From positions 992,001 to 1,056,000 of the forward strand of contig OY970271.1 of NCBI GenBank assembly GCA_963715745.1: a DNA stretch of 64,000 bases, written 5' to 3'. The stretch is from CAWGJF01 sp963715745 (GTDB lineage: Bacteria > Bacteroidota > Ignavibacteria > Ignavibacteriales > Ignavibacteriaceae). This document shows, one piece after another, positions 9,023 to 18,230 of this stretch. Each line of letters begins with the position of its first letter. Position 1 is the stretch's first letter. Position numbers and translations under genes: made by a program. A model generated the notes under the pieces. It saw only the letters and a list, made by a program, of their open reading frames with translations. It was not told the origin of the DNA and ran no database searches.

Positions 9023-12000
9023 TTAACCGGGATTGGGTATATCGAATTTAATTGTTGTTACCGGGTTAAATGGATTTGGATAATTCTGGTAAAGTACATA
9101 ATCGGTCGGTATCGTTTCTTCTTCTTTGGTTTCATTCTTCGCCCCAAAATTCTTTTGAAGCAATTGATTTATTCTTTTACCATATTCATTTGGACTCATT
9201 ATATATTTACCTGCAGCAGTTTTGCCGAGTGTGCTATCTCCAGGTTCTATTAGAAGTGCTGTTGTTAATGCATCTATCTCTGCATAAACGGCTTCCTCTG
9301 TACCGGGTTTTTGCTGAACAACATTATCAAATTCTCCAATTGCTGGTACAAATTCCTCCTGACCAACCAGAGATAATGAAGCAAGTTGGCTGAATTTCTT
9401 TTGCAAAACTGAATCTTCTGTGGATTGGCTTGCAGAACCTAAATCACTATACAAATCATTAAAATAGCTTGCTGGTTTGGATGTGATTTTGCCAATCTCA
9501 TACAATCTCTGATAAGCTAATTGTTTTGCGAATAATGTATCGTTCGAAGCAATTACCTGATTATATATTTGTTCAGCACCAGAGTAATCTGCAGAAAAGT
9601 ATTTTTCTTCTGCCTTAGAATAGAGTACATCGGTTGTTGAAAGTGTTCCAACTGTTCTGTCTATTGAGTAAACCGTATCAACAACATCTCCCTCTGAAGT
9701 CATAACCAGCAATGCTTCTTCTCCTTCACCATAAGTGCAGGGCGTTTCCTCCACCGGGTCATAATAAACATTTAAGCTTCCAAACCTGGTACTAAGCGGA
9801 TAGAGTGGATTTACACTCCAATAATTATATTCTGCATTAACTGTAATTGGTATTCCAAAACTGTAACCGTTCATCAGCAGTTGTGTATTATATGGTGGAC
9901 GATCTCCCTGTGGACTTCTGTTATCAAATATTGCATTACATCCTTTATTCATATTAGCGTTAGAAGTTGAACTTCCGAAATATATTTCGGAACCATCATT
10001 ATCGGGTATTCCGCCGGTTGTATATCCGCCGTTTTCCCAGATAGTGTTATAGCCTGAAATTGCATAATATTCAGGGTCATCAGTCATTAGCTCAGCGTGC
10101 ATATCTGGCAGTGAGCCGGCTCCAACGTAAACACCATGATAAAAGTTATGATCTATAAAATTATCACCCAGGTCAGGCGAGGAATTCGCTAAGTAAATTC
10201 CTGTGGAATGACCATTAATCAAATTTGATCTAACTTCTCCATCGCTGCTTGAAAGAAATATTCCCGGCATTGTATTTTTGGCTGAAGTAATTATATTAGA
10301 AATAACGTACGGAGAGGCTACATTTAACAAGTTTATGCCTATGTCGCTGTTCGTGATATGATTTCGAAGAATCTGAACTTCTCCAACATTGTTTACAAAT
10401 ATTCCTCCATAACAATCCTGAAATGTGCAATCTCCAACATAATTTATATACGTAGCAGGACCATTAATGCTTACAGCATAGTTAGTACAATTAATAAAAT
10501 CCACGTCGCTAACTATTACTAAAATAATGTGATTTGTTGAATGCACACCTGCACCGGAGTTCTTTATTATACAATTCTCAAGCTGCAGATAGCTTCCTAC
10601 CTCTGTTTCTATTCCACTGTTAAAAGCAGGATCGATAAAATCTATTTCCAGCTTGTTTATATGTTCACTCAGTATTAAAGCTTTATCTACGACAATTATT
10701 CCCGCACCATCGTGAAAATATATTTTACCGTTACCATTAGTAGTTTTTATTTTTGAATAGTTGCCCTGAAGGATGATGTTTCCATAACAATGATAGTTTG
10801 CATTGACAGTTAGAACATTACCATTCTTTATTATTAAATCTCCGTGAAGATCTATGTTGCTGCTAATGGTTTCGTCATCGAGTAAATCTCCTCCGCCAAT
10901 TACTGTTGGCTGCAATTTGAAGAGTTTACCATCACCTGGTTCATATGTTGTTGTAAATTCATTGGTAGGGCTTGCACTGCTCCAATAATTGTTTGTTCCC
11001 ACTTCTTTTATTGTCCAGTTGTAGAAGTTGTTCGGGTTGGATAAGCTTTTATCGTATTGTATCCTTATATCACGCGAATCGCCAATAAATGTTACTGGCT
11101 CGACATAAGTCCTTCGATTAACCACAAAAAAATATTCAAGATTTTGATTGGTTTCTTCCCCTGTTTTTTTGAACTCCCCGATTTCAACATATGTTCTCTG
11201 AGGATAGATATCCTGCACACCGCTAAAATTAAATGATTTAACATTAGTAATATATTCTGGTAAACCAAGATCTTTATGTGTACTGTATGCATCTTGCCAG
11301 TCTAACGACATAAGTTCTTCACTTAATGAAAGTAACTGATGGTTATATGCTTTAATTATGTCCCATTTTTTGAACCCATAATCATCTATATATCGCGGTA
11401 TTCCAGTGTCGTTATATAAATCTTTCAGATCATAATAAAACCCTGTAATTTCATTATTATCATATTGAGGATGAGAAAACAAGTAATAAAATATCCCTTT
11501 CGTCCCGTAACATATGGCTAAATTTGACATTGCTTTAATCTCATATGGTGAGGGCTCCCTTTGCCAGTACTGCGCATCGTGTGAAGCTGTGGCATATACA
11601 TACCACTTATGAGCCTGCGGGACAAACCAGAATGGTTTTTCGAATTGTTTAGAGGTAGTAATATGATCCCCTAAAGCTGGAACCAATAATAAATCAAACC
11701 TATTTAATTGAACATAATCATTAGTATAATAATCTGGATCTGGATCATTTGGGAAAACCGTACTATCAGGATAATGAGCCTGGATGCTCCAGAAATTATC
11801 TCCATAATTAAACGGGTAAACAAATGTAAAAAGTATGTCCATTTTAGTTTCCCAGATATATCTTTTTGTAACCGGTGGGGGCTGAGTATAAATTGTTATA
11901 CCGCTCCAGTAATGATATCCCAAAGGATATCTTTGTGATGTACTCCCCAATGCATCTTGCATTTTTTCCCTAATATAATCTGTGGCAAATAAATGAGATG

Positions 12001-13063
12001 TTGGTACCTCGTCGTGTGCCTGAAAATTTGCTATTCCCGGTTCACCTATATAATCAGATGAAACTGCATCAATAATTCTGTCATCCCAATCACCTGCAAA
12101 TAATTTATTAGCTTTCTCATCATCAACCGCAACATAATCTATATCAACAGTAATTCCTGTACTATGCCATTCAATCTCAATATCATAGTCTGTGCTTTCA
12201 ATTCCAGCTTTTAGAACTGAGTTAGGTATTGCATTTGTACCGATAGAATCCGGAAAATCGTATACATCGGTTTCATTTGCGTTCTGAATACAAGCATCCG
12301 GGCCACCTGGATACTTATAAAAACATTTAACATCAATAATTTTCCAATTATTATTGCTGAATTCGTTAGCTTTTATTGTCCTTCCGTAGGAAGGACCTCC
12401 AATCTTACGAACTCTTACAGTGAGAACATCTCTTGAATCAAAATTTGTTTCCACAGGCAGACGCATCCTTATTTTTAAGTAATAATTTAAACCATCCGGT
12501 TGAAGATTTTTTTCTCTTAAATCACTAGCTACTATGCCATATGGATCTTGACCTGCTCTTAAATGTAAATAGTTAGGCGCTAAAGGAGACGGAGGTGCTA
12601 AATCCCAGTGAGTTAATGCCTCCTCATCATGATCATTGGGTGCTCCAATAATATCTAAAAAATCAACATTATTTGTACCGATATTTTCAACCTGATAAAT
12701 CCATCTTTTAGGATCGACTCTATTCTCACCCTCGTAATGATCAAAACAATTGTACAAAAATACTTTAATCCCCTGGTTATAATAAGCCCTTTGAACATCC
12801 TGTATAATTTGGGATTTGGTGACATAGCCAATAAGATTATTTGGAGGATCAGGATATTTCTGAAAATACTTTAACCCTGCAAAATTTAAACCAAAGGATT
12901 TAACTGAGTCCCAAAATTCTACAGAATGAATTTGTCCTCCTATCTGTGAACCGCCTTTATACCTGCTGAAAGCGCTGACGTGCTCTGCACCTACAATAAA
13001 TTCTGTCTGCTGGGCGAATAGAATTCCCGAAAGCATAAGGAAGGTAATAAATAACTTTTTCAT
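9023..13063 (-). CDS. Large secreted beta-helix protein, T9SS-sorted, sorting domain cut by stop codon
   Basis: An exported protein of 1346 residues with a signal peptide (MKKLFITFLMLSGILFAQQ). Residues about 25-700 have no family I can name. Residues about 720-1090 form a right-handed parallel beta-helix (repeats of short N/G-rich strands such as GNIILQGNYSK, ITNSDIGINLLNVASPYVIS). A helical TPR-like stretch covers about 1150-1200. The T9SS domain starts at DYVLYQNYPNPFNPVTTIKF but stops at TAA (9023-9025) after IPNPG, removing the last 59 residues that continue in frame. ATG 13063 has AGGGGAAAG upstream. Without the complete domain it may be secreted into the periplasm only. Beta-helix proteins often bind or cleave polysaccharide; the activity here is unknown. 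Confidence 0.88.
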   Translation of the reverse strand: MKKLFITFLMLSGILFAQQTEFIVGAEHVSAFSRYKGGSQIGGQIHSVEFWDSVKSFGLNFAGLKYFQKYPDPPNNLIGYVTKSQIIQDVQRAYYNQGIKVFLYNCFDHYEGENRVDPKRWIYQVENIGTNNVDFLDIIGAPNDHDEEALTHWDLAPPSPLAPNYLHLRAGQDPYGIVASDLREKNLQPDGLNYYLKIRMRLPVETNFDSRDVLTVRVRKIGGPSYGRTIKANEFSNNNWKIIDVKCFYKYPGGPDACIQNANETDVYDFPDSIGTNAIPNSVLKAGIESTDYDIEIEWHSTGITVDIDYVAVDDEKANKLFAGDWDDRIIDAVSSDYIGEPGIANFQAHDEVPTSHLFATDYIREKMQDALGSTSQRYPLGYHYWSGITIYTQPPPVTKRYIWETKMDILFTFVYPFNYGDNFWSIQAHYPDSTVFPNDPDPDYYTNDYVQLNRFDLLLVPALGDHITTSKQFEKPFWFVPQAHKWYVYATASHDAQYWQREPSPYEIKAMSNLAICYGTKGIFYYLFSHPQYDNNEITGFYYDLKDLYNDTGIPRYIDDYGFKKWDIIKAYNHQLLSLSEELMSLDWQDAYSTHKDLGLPEYITNVKSFNFSGVQDIYPQRTYVEIGEFKKTGEETNQNLEYFFVVNRRTYVEPVTFIGDSRDIRIQYDKSLSNPNNFYNWTIKEVGTNNYWSSASPTNEFTTTYEPGDGKLFKLQPTVIGGGDLLDDETISSNIDLHGDLIIKNGNVLTVNANYHCYGNIILQGNYSKIKTTNGNGKIYFHDGAGIIVVDKALILSEHINKLEIDFIDPAFNSGIETEVGSYLQLENCIIKNSGAGVHSTNHIILVIVSDVDFINCTNYAVSINGPATYINYVGDCTFQDCYGGIFVNNVGEVQILRNHITNSDIGINLLNVASPYVISNIITSAKNTMPGIFLSSSDGEVRSNLINGHSTGIYLANSSPDLGDNFIDHNFYHGVYVGAGSLPDMHAELMTDDPEYYAISGYNTIWENGGYTTGGIPDNDGSEIYFGSSTSNANMNKGCNAIFDNRSPQGDRPPYNTQLLMNGYSFGIPITVNAEYNYWSVNPLYPLSTRFGSLNVYYDPVEETPCTYGEGEEALLVMTSEGDVVDTVYSIDRTVGTLSTTDVLYSKAEEKYFSADYSGAEQIYNQVIASNDTLFAKQLAYQRLYEIGKITSKPASYFNDLYSDLGSASQSTEDSVLQKKFSQLASLSLVGQEEFVPAIGEFDNVVQQKPGTEEAVYAEIDALTTALLIEPGDSTLGKTAAGKYIMSPNEYGKRINQLLQKNFGAKNETKEEETIPTDYVLYQNYPNPFNPVTTIKFDIPNPG

Positions 13064-13093
13064 AGCTTTCCCCTTTTAAATTGTTTATAAATT

Positions 13094-14728
13094 TTATTTT
13101 AAGTAAATCATTTTTCTGCTTAATTCACCTTGTGATGTTTTTAGTTTATAAAAGTAAGTCCCTGAGCTCAATTTATATTTCTCAGCATCAAATTTTATTT
13201 GGTGTTTACCCGATGGTTTCTCTTCGTTTACTAAAGTTGTCACTTCATTACCTAAAAGGTCATAAACAATTAGAGTTACAAATTGCTTACTTCTTAATGC
13301 AAACTGAATTGTAGTTATTGGGTTAAACGGGTTTGGATAATTTTGTTCCAGATTGAACTGTTGTGGTAACATTTCTATTTCCTTTTCTTTAACACTTACA
13401 ACAATATCATCTCTGCCTTTGTATATGATTACATAGCCTACATTATATTGAGAATAAGGATACGCTGTTACCACAAAGTCTCTTATACTGTCTCCATTCT
13501 GATCCCCACATCCTATTGCTTTAGTAGGGAAAGTAGAAAAAGCCTCAAGTAATCCTTTTAATCCATAAGGATTCCGATTGTTAATATTTGGACCCCCGAG
13601 TTGTACAGTAAAAGATTTAATGCCTGATTGTTTTAACAGGAAGTCGTTGTATCCATCATTATTCCAATCTCCAACATCATGACATGTTTGTCCAACTATT
13701 ATATCTTCCCGGGTTGTATCAGGATCAGTAATTATAAATGAAGGTATTGTATCAAGTACGTTAATCGAACCGTAGTGAATATGATTTGTAGAATCCTTAT
13801 AATATTGGCTAATAATTATGTCACCAAATCCATCCCCGTTTATGTCCATCATCGAAATCTCCCTCTTAAACCAGCCATAAGAGTAATTATTATTTTTTAA
13901 TCTCGATTCATATATAAATGATTCTCCATTTTCAGCAAAAGCAAAGTTTTCACTACCCAAATAAATGTGAAGGACATCCAGGCTGTCTTGTGAACCAGGT
14001 GGAACAGTTTGTACCCTTGAACTTAAAATTAAATCGTCGTAATTGTCGTTATTTATATTCCCAACCTGAAAGTACTGTCCAAAATAGTAAATGGGGGGTA
14101 GGTTAAACTCTTCTCTTCCCATAACATTGAATGTCGCAGTATCGGGCGGGATATCATCTCCCATATATATATATATAGCACCAATACTCAATTTTGGTAT
14201 TACATTTTCTGAATTAAGAACAAAATCATACTTACCATCATTGTTAAAATCACCATATTCTATTCCTGGTCTGTTTGCATTTACAGTAAGTCTATCTCTA
14301 AAAGGATATAATGTCGGTAGAGGAATTGAATATTCCGGTATTGTATCAATATTTGGTGTTGTATTACTGCCGTAGTAAAAGAGTATCTCACCGTTGTAAT
14401 CGTTTCTTGTGGTGTCATAACTTGTAAAGTGCATTGTAATTAAGTCTTTATACCCATCCCCGTTGTAATCACAGACTGCAAGGCATCTTCCTGTGTATGT
14501 TATATCAACCGTGGAATCAAGCAAAGCTGCTCCGCCGTAATAAACATAAGTATCATTCCAGTTACCAACTATTATATCCTGCTTTCCGTCATTATTTATG
14601 TCGTGCACTTCAACATTAAATGCCATTCCATAACCGCTCACTCTCCATAACTCACTTGGGTAAAAGGCTGGTGACTGGCAGAAAACTTCTGCTGCTAAAA
14701 TTGTTATAAGTATTAATGCTTTCTTCAT
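13094..14728 (-). CDS. Secreted FG-GAP/VCBS propeller protein with T9SS sorting domain
   Basis: A 544-residue surface protein. The signal peptide (MKKALILITILAAEVFCQ) is followed by seven or so FG-GAP/VCBS-type repeats, each with an Asp-rich calcium-binding loop (DINNDGKQD, DYNGDGYKD, DFNNDGKYD, NINNDNYDD, DINGDGFGD, DWNNDGYND, DQNGDSIRD); these form an integrin-like beta-propeller. The C-terminus is a complete T9SS domain (NLEQNYPNPFNPITTIQF ... SSGTYFYKLKTSQGELSRKM). It lies 30 bases downstream of the start-side of the beta-helix gene and 119 bases after a close paralogue at 14848-16480, a tandem duplication. Such proteins are often adhesive; the function here is not known. Confidence 0.9.
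   Translation of the reverse strand: MKKALILITILAAEVFCQSPAFYPSELWRVSGYGMAFNVEVHDINNDGKQDIIVGNWNDTYVYYGGAALLDSTVDITYTGRCLAVCDYNGDGYKDLITMHFTSYDTTRNDYNGEILFYYGSNTTPNIDTIPEYSIPLPTLYPFRDRLTVNANRPGIEYGDFNNDGKYDFVLNSENVIPKLSIGAIYIYMGDDIPPDTATFNVMGREEFNLPPIYYFGQYFQVGNINNDNYDDLILSSRVQTVPPGSQDSLDVLHIYLGSENFAFAENGESFIYESRLKNNNYSYGWFKREISMMDINGDGFGDIIISQYYKDSTNHIHYGSINVLDTIPSFIITDPDTTREDIIVGQTCHDVGDWNNDGYNDFLLKQSGIKSFTVQLGGPNINNRNPYGLKGLLEAFSTFPTKAIGCGDQNGDSIRDFVVTAYPYSQYNVGYVIIYKGRDDIVVSVKEKEIEMLPQQFNLEQNYPNPFNPITTIQFALRSKQFVTLIVYDLLGNEVTTLVNEEKPSGKHQIKFDAEKYKLSSGTYFYKLKTSQGELSRKMIYLK
14163..14176. repeat. (AT)7 dinucleotide tract in intact FG-GAP gene
   Basis: Seven AT units inside the intact paralogue, coding on the minus strand for AIYIYMG. 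It occupies the same codon position as the (AT)8 tract that breaks the sister gene, which makes it a useful reference for the frame. Confidence 0.8.
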
Positions 14729-14847
14729 TGCTTGCCTCAGTGTCTGTTTTTATTCGATATATAAAATAACAAAAATGACTTCTTCCCCGCAAAGCGGGAT
14801 TTCGTTTCACTCAACATAACTTTCCCCTCTCATTTAATTAAACAATT

Positions 14848-15936
14848 TTATTTAAGATAAATCATTTTTTTGCTTAATTCACCTTGTGATGTTTTAAGCT
14901 TATAAAAGTAAGTTCCAGAACTCAATTTGTACTTTTCAGCATCGAACTCGTTTTCATATTCACCAGCCGGTTTTTCTTCATTTACTAATGTTGCAATCTC
15001 TTTCCCCAACACATCATAAACTTTTATAGTTACAAATTGCCTATTGCTTACTGAATACTGAATACTGGTAACTGGATTGAATGGATTAGGATAATTTTGC
15101 TCAAGCCTAAATTGTAATGGCAATGTTTCTGTTTCTTCTTCATTAACACCTACAATAATGTCATCCCGTCCTTTGTATATAATTACATATCCATTATCAC
15201 CTATGCAAGGTGCAATCACAACATAATCTTTTATTCCATCTCCATTTTGATCGTCACAACTGATCGCTTTATGTGGGTAAGTTGTAGAGCAAGATTCCAA
15301 CAAGCCTTTCAATCCATAAGGATTACGGTTATTTAAATATGGTCCGCCTAAATGAACTGAGAAAGTTTTGAACCCTGCAACCTTTAACAGAAAATCATTG
15401 TATCCATCATTATTCCAATCACCTACATCGTGACAAATTTGCCCGATAATTATATCTTCTCTTGTTGTGTCAGGATCAGTAATATAGAATGAAGGAATTG
15501 TATCTATTACATTTATAGAGCCAAAATGAATGTGGCTGGTAGAATCTTTAAACCAATGACTGATCACAAGATCACTATAACCATCACCGTTAATATCCAT
15601 TATAGAAAATTGTCTGCTAAACCAACCATATGAGTAATTGTAATTTTTTAATCTCGATTCATATCTATACGATTCTCCATTCTCAACAAAAGAAAAATTT
15701 TCACTTCCAAGATAAATGTGAAGCACATCCAAGCTGTCTTGAGGATTTGGAGGTATTGTTTGAACTCTTGAACTTAGAAGTAAATCGTCATATTCGTCTC
15801 CATTTATATTTCCAACCTGAAAATATTGACCATAAAATATAATAGATGGTTTACCTGGTTCATACCCTCTACCTCGCACCTTGAATGTTGCTGTATCGGG
15901 AGGGGTAGAATTTCCCATATATATATATATATCCAT
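14848..15936 (-). CDS. FG-GAP/T9SS protein, C-terminal fragment of frameshifted gene
   Basis: This frame encodes the later FG-GAP repeats (NINGDEYDD, DINGDGYSD, DWNNDGYND, DQNGDGIKD) and a complete T9SS sorting domain (RLEQNYPNPFNPVTSIQY ... SSGTYFYKLKTSQGELSKKM). It aligns along its whole length with residues about 185-544 of the intact paralogue at 13094-14728. It lacks a signal peptide because it is the continuation of the ORF at 15869-16480. The apparent ATG at 15936 lies just before the (AT)8 tract and is unlikely to be a natural start. The joined gene would span 14848-16480 and encode about 540 residues. Confidence 0.85.
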   Translation of the reverse strand: MDIYIYMGNSTPPDTATFKVRGRGYEPGKPSIIFYGQYFQVGNINGDEYDDLLLSSRVQTIPPNPQDSLDVLHIYLGSENFSFVENGESYRYESRLKNYNYSYGWFSRQFSIMDINGDGYSDLVISHWFKDSTSHIHFGSINVIDTIPSFYITDPDTTREDIIIGQICHDVGDWNNDGYNDFLLKVAGFKTFSVHLGGPYLNNRNPYGLKGLLESCSTTYPHKAISCDDQNGDGIKDYVVIAPCIGDNGYVIIYKGRDDIIVGVNEEETETLPLQFRLEQNYPNPFNPVTSIQYSVSNRQFVTIKVYDVLGKEIATLVNEEKPAGEYENEFDAEKYKLSSGTYFYKLKTSQGELSKKMIYLK

Positions 15937-16480
15937 ATTGTAAGGTAAGGGGATATTGCCAAGAATTAATTACCAAATCCGTTTTGCCGTCGCTATTAAA
16001 ATCTCCGTATTCAATTCCGTCCCTACCGTAACCCACTGCAAATCCATCTCTTGTAGGATAAAGAGTAGGTAAAGGAATTGAATACTCTGGTATTGTATCT
16101 ATGTTTGGTGTTGCGTTGCTGCCGTAGTAAAACAATATCTCCCCATTATAATCGTTTCTTGTGCTGTCATAGCTTGTAAAGTGCATTGTTATTAAATCTT
16201 TGTAGCCGTCACCGTTGTAATCGCATACTGCAAGACATCTTCCTCTGTAAGTAATATCGACTGTAGAATCAAGCAATGAGGCTCCACCATAATAAACATA
16301 AGTGTCATTCCAGTTGCCTACTATTATATCCTGCTTTCCGTCATTGTTTATGTCGTGCACTTCAACATTAAATCCAATTCCGTAACCGCTCACCCTGAAC
16401 AGCTCGCTTGGTGTAAATGCAGGAGATTGGCAGAATGCTTCTACGGCTAAAACTGTTAAAATTATTAATAACTTCTTCAT
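15869..16480 (-). CDS. FG-GAP/T9SS protein, N-terminal fragment of frameshifted gene
   Basis: The signal peptide (MKKLLIILTVLAVEAFCQ) and the first three FG-GAP repeats are present, nearly identical to the intact paralogue at 13094-14728 (shared DINNDGKQDIIVGNWNDTYV). After GYIYIY the frame leaves homology (GKFYPSRYSNIQGAR) and stops at 15869. The paralogue continues IYIYMG...PPDTATF, which here is found in the next frame. The break lies in an (AT)8 tract at 15917-15932; nine units would restore the frame and the exact paralogue length. As read, only a secreted 200-residue stub without sorting signal would be made. Confidence 0.85.
   Translation of the reverse strand: MKKLLIILTVLAVEAFCQSPAFTPSELFRVSGYGIGFNVEVHDINNDGKQDIIVGNWNDTYVYYGGASLLDSTVDITYRGRCLAVCDYNGDGYKDLITMHFTSYDSTRNDYNGEILFYYGSNATPNIDTIPEYSIPLPTLYPTRDGFAVGYGRDGIEYGDFNSDGKTDLVINSWQYPLTLQYGYIYIYGKFYPSRYSNIQGAR
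15917..15932. repeat. (AT)8 dinucleotide tract at frameshift point
   Basis: Eight AT units within coding sequence. Read on the minus strand, nine (or six) units would join the N- and C-terminal frames. Dinucleotide tracts of this kind slip during replication, so this could be a phase-variable switch or a sequencing error. Confidence 0.85.
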
Positions 16481-16636
16481 AGTTTGCCTCTATATTCGTT
16501 CTGAATTGTAAAATAAGAAAAAGGTCTTTTTAGTAAGAAATATTTTATTGGAAGGTAAGCTTCTTATAAATCTGTAAGAAGGAAAATGTTTTATGCAATC
16601 AACCACCTTTCTACCCTTGATCAAATCTGAAAACAA

Positions 16637-16699
16637 TTAACAAAAATTAATTTGGAAAATCAAGATAGCTTTGGAGAAAAGTGCGTTAATTTTTGTTAA
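16637..16699. repeat. 14-bp inverted repeat in intergenic region 16481-16757
   Basis: TTAACAAAAATTAA at 16637-16650 and its exact reverse complement at 16686-16699, separated by 35 bases. It lies in the 277-base gap between the broken FG-GAP gene and the end of nothing else on the plus strand; both flanking genes are on the minus strand, so it is upstream of the FG-GAP gene and downstream of the FAD oxidase gene. A transcript could fold into a long AT-rich hairpin, but there is no typical terminator T run after GC pairs. Confidence 0.55.
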
Positions 16700-16757
16700 A
16701 GGCCTGCTGATTGGCAACTGTTCGGAAATCTAAACAATTAATTCTCTGAAGACTATT

Positions 16758-18227
16758 TCAACCGTAACTAAACAAATTCCCCCTGCACAAAATCATTTCC
16801 GGGTCAAAAACTTTTTTCATTTCTTTCATCTTATGAATATTTTCTTCGCCGTACATACTTAATAAATAATCTGTTTTATTTTTGCCAACTCCATGCTCGG
16901 CAGAAAAAGTTCCTCCCTGCGAAAGTGCTAAAAGACAAATTTCCCTGTAAACTTTTTTACCTGTGTTAAATTCCTCATCTGTCTTCGGCAGCATGTTCAG
17001 ATGGATGTGGGAATTTCCAATATGTCCGTAAGCTACGAATTCTAACTTTTGTTCCTTTACGATATCTTTTATAGTCTCGTAAAATGAAGGAAAATTCTTG
17101 TCAGGGACTGCAACATCGGTTCCCAGCTTGCGGAAGTTATGCTGATATATAAATTCATTAACTTTTTCTGAGATTGAATGCCTGAAGCCGACAATCTCAT
17201 CAAACTCTTTTTGTGTCAGAGCAAACCAGGAATTATCAAGGTCACCATTATGGTCTGAAATTAATTTTATCCACTTATCGAGAATACTTTCCTGAAAATT
17301 AATTTTACAATCCTGCTCAAACCATACTGCAGCTTTAGCATCGGAGGGTATTTTGTTGAAATGATTTTGCAGGAATCTTAATGCGTTCTCATCAAAAAAT
17401 TCGAGCGCAAGAGCATTAATAGAATTTTCATCTATATTTTCTTTAGCAGCAAAAGATTTTAATCTTGCTTCATTTACAAATTCAAGGGCATCTGTTTCAG
17501 CTTTAAAAAATACAACGCTTGAAACGATAGTTTCGGGTGCTGCCTGAACCTTTAAACCAACCTTTGTAATTGTGCCAAGCGTTCCTTCAGAACCAATAAA
17601 TAAATCGATTGCATCCATATTTGGTCTGCAAAAATACCCGGCAGCATTTTTGGTCGAAGGCATTTTAATATCGGGAACTTGGACATTAAATCTTTTCCCG
17701 GAATCATCTGTTAATTCAAGATGATTATCTTTTGCAAAATCTTTTCCACGCTCAAGATTTATTTTGTTTCCATTGGCAAGGATTACCTCAAGTGATTGAA
17801 CAAAATTTCTTGTCGCACCATATTTAAAAGTCCTTGCACCGGAAGCGTTTGTAGCAACAGTTCCGCCTATAAAACAGCTTGTTTCAGTCGGATCTGGTGG
17901 ATAGAATAAACCTTTTTCACTTAAATAATTCTGAAAGTCGGAAAGAATAACTCCCGGTTCAACAATTACTAAATCATTTTTGAGTTCTAAAATTTTATTC
18001 AACTTTTCAGTTGAAATAACATTACCGCCAAATGGAACTGCTGCGCCAGTCAGTCCGGTTCTGTTTCCGCTGATCGTAACAGGGGTTTTATTCTCTGAGG
18101 ATTCTTTAAAAAATTCTTTAACATCTGCTTCATTTTCAGGAAAGAAAACCGAATCACAATAACCTTTTGTATTTGATGCATCGAATAAATAATTCTGGAT
18201 TTGATCCTGATCGGATTTTCTTATCAT
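16758..18227 (-). CDS. FAD-linked oxidase, D-lactate dehydrogenase/GlcD family
   Basis: A flavoprotein that oxidises a 2-hydroxy acid (D-lactate, glycolate or similar). The PCMH-type FAD-binding domain is visible in residues 35-220: ISGNRTGLTGAAVPFGG, EPGVILSDFQNYLSEKG, the PDPTE block and the GGTVATNASGARTFKYGATR glycine-rich region. The C-terminal substrate domain has YGHIGNSHIHLN and the closing FSAEHGVGKNK motif. The length of 489 residues is normal. No GlcE/GlcF-like partner is adjacent, so it is probably a stand-alone enzyme. It follows the glycosyltransferase gene by three bases and is in the same operon as miaA. Confidence 0.88.
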   Translation of the reverse strand: MIRKSDQDQIQNYLFDASNTKGYCDSVFFPENEADVKEFFKESSENKTPVTISGNRTGLTGAAVPFGGNVISTEKLNKILELKNDLVIVEPGVILSDFQNYLSEKGLFYPPDPTETSCFIGGTVATNASGARTFKYGATRNFVQSLEVILANGNKINLERGKDFAKDNHLELTDDSGKRFNVQVPDIKMPSTKNAAGYFCRPNMDAIDLFIGSEGTLGTITKVGLKVQAAPETIVSSVVFFKAETDALEFVNEARLKSFAAKENIDENSINALALEFFDENALRFLQNHFNKIPSDAKAAVWFEQDCKINFQESILDKWIKLISDHNGDLDNSWFALTQKEFDEIVGFRHSISEKVNEFIYQHNFRKLGTDVAVPDKNFPSFYETIKDIVKEQKLEFVAYGHIGNSHIHLNMLPKTDEEFNTGKKVYREICLLALSQGGTFSAEHGVGKNKTDYLLSMYGEENIHKMKEMKKVFDPEMILCRGNLFSYG

Positions 18228-18230
18228 AAT

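Noticed and set aside
9070..9393. 107-codon plus-strand ORF inside the beta-helix gene
   Set aside because: Antisense shadow of a well-supported gene and no protein-like motif.
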